Origin: an uncultured Lachnospiraceae bacterium
Lineage (GTDB): Bacteria; Bacillota; Clostridia; Lachnospirales; Lachnospiraceae
Reading direction: 5' to 3'
NCBI GenBank assembly: GCA_945827765.1
Contig: CALZPS010000006.1
Coordinates: 1-16,687, forward strand
DNA length: 16,687 nt
This document shows, in pieces, positions 15,932 to 16,687 of this stretch (positions are counted from its first letter, which is position 1; each line of letters opens with the position of its first letter). The notes beneath the pieces are model-generated. The model ran no database searches. It was given only the letters and a program-made list of their open reading frames with translations, and had not been told where the DNA came from. The position numbers and the translations under genes were made by a program.

Positions 15932-16687
15932 ATGAAACAGTGGAAAAAAAGAGGAATCGTGATGGCGACGGTGTTTTCACTTGCCGCAGCCTCGTTGGCA
16001 GGATGTGCCGGAACTGTGAATCCGGAGGAAACGCTGGTGACCGTGGGTGATACGGAAGTGTCCTATGGTGTCGTGAACTATTATGCAAGGCTCCAACAGG
16101 CTCAGTATGAGAGTTATTATGCGAGTATGCTTGGCACAACCGGAGAGGCGTTCTGGAGTCAGGCCGGTTCTGACGGAAAGAATTATGCGGATACGATAAA
16201 AGAAGGTGTCATGGAGGATATTCAGGAACTGTATCTGATTAAACAGCATGCCGCAGAGTACGGTGCGGAGTTGACCGAGGAGGAAAAGACATCGATTGAA
16301 GAAACGGCAAAGCAGTTTGTCTCTGACAATTCTCAGGAAGAAAGAGATGCGGTATCCGGTGATGAAAAATATGTAAAAGAGTACCTGACACTGCTTACCA
16401 TAGAAAAGAAGATGGATCCGCTGATGACAGCTGATGTGGATGAAGAGGTGTCCGATGAAGAGGCTGCTCAGAAGGCTATGGATTATATCTATGTATCCTA
16501 TAGTACGAAGGATGCGGATGGGAACAGTGTGGATATGAGCGATGAGGAGAAAGCGGCTTTAAAAGCGGATGTACAGACAGCTTTGGATGAACTGAAAGCG
16601 GGAAAGGCAGAGTTTGCAGTAGTGGCGGCGGCACTCGGGGAAACTGTGCAGACTGCGACGTTCGATGCGGAGAGCTATTCTCCCAAC
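15932..16687 (+). CDS. PrsA-like foldase lipoprotein, 3'-truncated by the window end
   Basis: The visible 252 residues start with a lipoprotein signal peptide (KKRGIVMATVFSLAAASLAGC). The lipobox LAGC puts the lipidated Cys at position 25. The rest resembles the SurA/PrsA N-terminal helical domain (VTVGDTEVSYGVVNYYARLQQAQ). From about residue 185 a parvulin-like segment begins (AMDYIYVSYSTKDADG, then LDELKAGKAEFAVVAAAL) and is cut off at the window edge. The protein would act outside the membrane, helping secreted proteins fold. The ATG at 15932 has AGGAGG (15920-15925) six bases upstream. The frame stays open to an ATG at 15842, but that start would bury the signal peptide and has no ribosome-binding site. 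Peptidyl-prolyl isomerase activity cannot be judged from this part. Confidence 0.85.
   Translation, partial: MKQWKKRGIVMATVFSLAAASLAGCAGTVNPEETLVTVGDTEVSYGVVNYYARLQQAQYESYYASMLGTTGEAFWSQAGSDGKNYADTIKEGVMEDIQELYLIKQHAAEYGAELTEEEKTSIEETAKQFVSDNSQEERDAVSGDEKYVKEYLTLLTIEKKMDPLMTADVDEEVSDEEAAQKAMDYIYVSYSTKDADGNSVDMSDEEKAALKADVQTALDELKAGKAEFAVVAAALGETVQTATFDAESYSPN

Noticed and set aside
47..16687. tRNA, rRNA, CRISPR array, insertion sequence or prophage genes
   Set aside because: No cloverleaf, array of spaced repeats, transposase or phage-type protein was seen. All sizeable frames are explained by the listed genes.

Overview
The window is a housekeeping chromosomal segment of an endospore-forming Firmicute. 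The gene order and protein signatures best fit the Lachnospiraceae (Clostridium cluster XIVa). The evidence is a division and cell-wall (dcw) cluster that runs directly into the sporulation genes spoIIGA-sigE-sigG, followed by pth-mfd and a PrsA-like lipoprotein. The genus cannot be fixed from the sequence alone. Nearly every gene is on the + strand, and coding density is high. The longest non-coding gap, between ftsZ and spoIIGA, is 181 bases, so no stretch of 300 bases lacks a gene.

Layout. Bases 1-46 are not genomic: they are an Illumina Nextera i7 adapter ending in the Tn5 mosaic end. Bases 47-5221 carry the 3' part of a class B penicillin-binding protein gene, then mraY, murD and ftsW (lipid I synthesis, UDP-MurNAc-Ala-Glu synthesis and septal glycan polymerisation). 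A 143-base spacer with nested palindromes precedes a divIB/ftsQ-like gene that has a tandem repeat in its N-terminal coding region. ftsZ follows with its own promoter and a strong terminator. Next come spoIIGA-sigE, behind a promoter with a perfect Spo0A box, and sigG, whose Shine-Dalgarno sequence lies in a predicted hairpin. A HAD phosphatase gene with its own promoter and a small acidic protein of unknown function end at a bidirectional terminator. That terminator is shared with the only minus-strand gene, a membrane-anchored protein resembling an FMN-binding domain. pth and mfd overlap by 4 bases, and the window ends inside a PrsA-like lipoprotein gene.

How the genes work together. The first half supplies septal peptidoglycan (precursor enzymes, FtsW glycosyltransferase, PBP transpeptidase) and the divisome scaffold (DivIB, FtsZ). 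The middle supplies the mother-cell sigma factor SigE with its dedicated pro-protein protease SpoIIGA, and the forespore sigma factor SigG. The last third covers peptidyl-tRNA recycling, transcription-coupled repair and extracytoplasmic protein folding.

I see no previously undescribed multi-gene system here. The observations most worth follow-up are regulatory: the sigG leader hairpin and the wide-spaced Spo0A-type spoIIGA promoter. Others are the structured ftsW-divIB spacer, the KTAT active-site variant in the PBP, and the FMN-bind-like protein that lacks the flavinylation motif.
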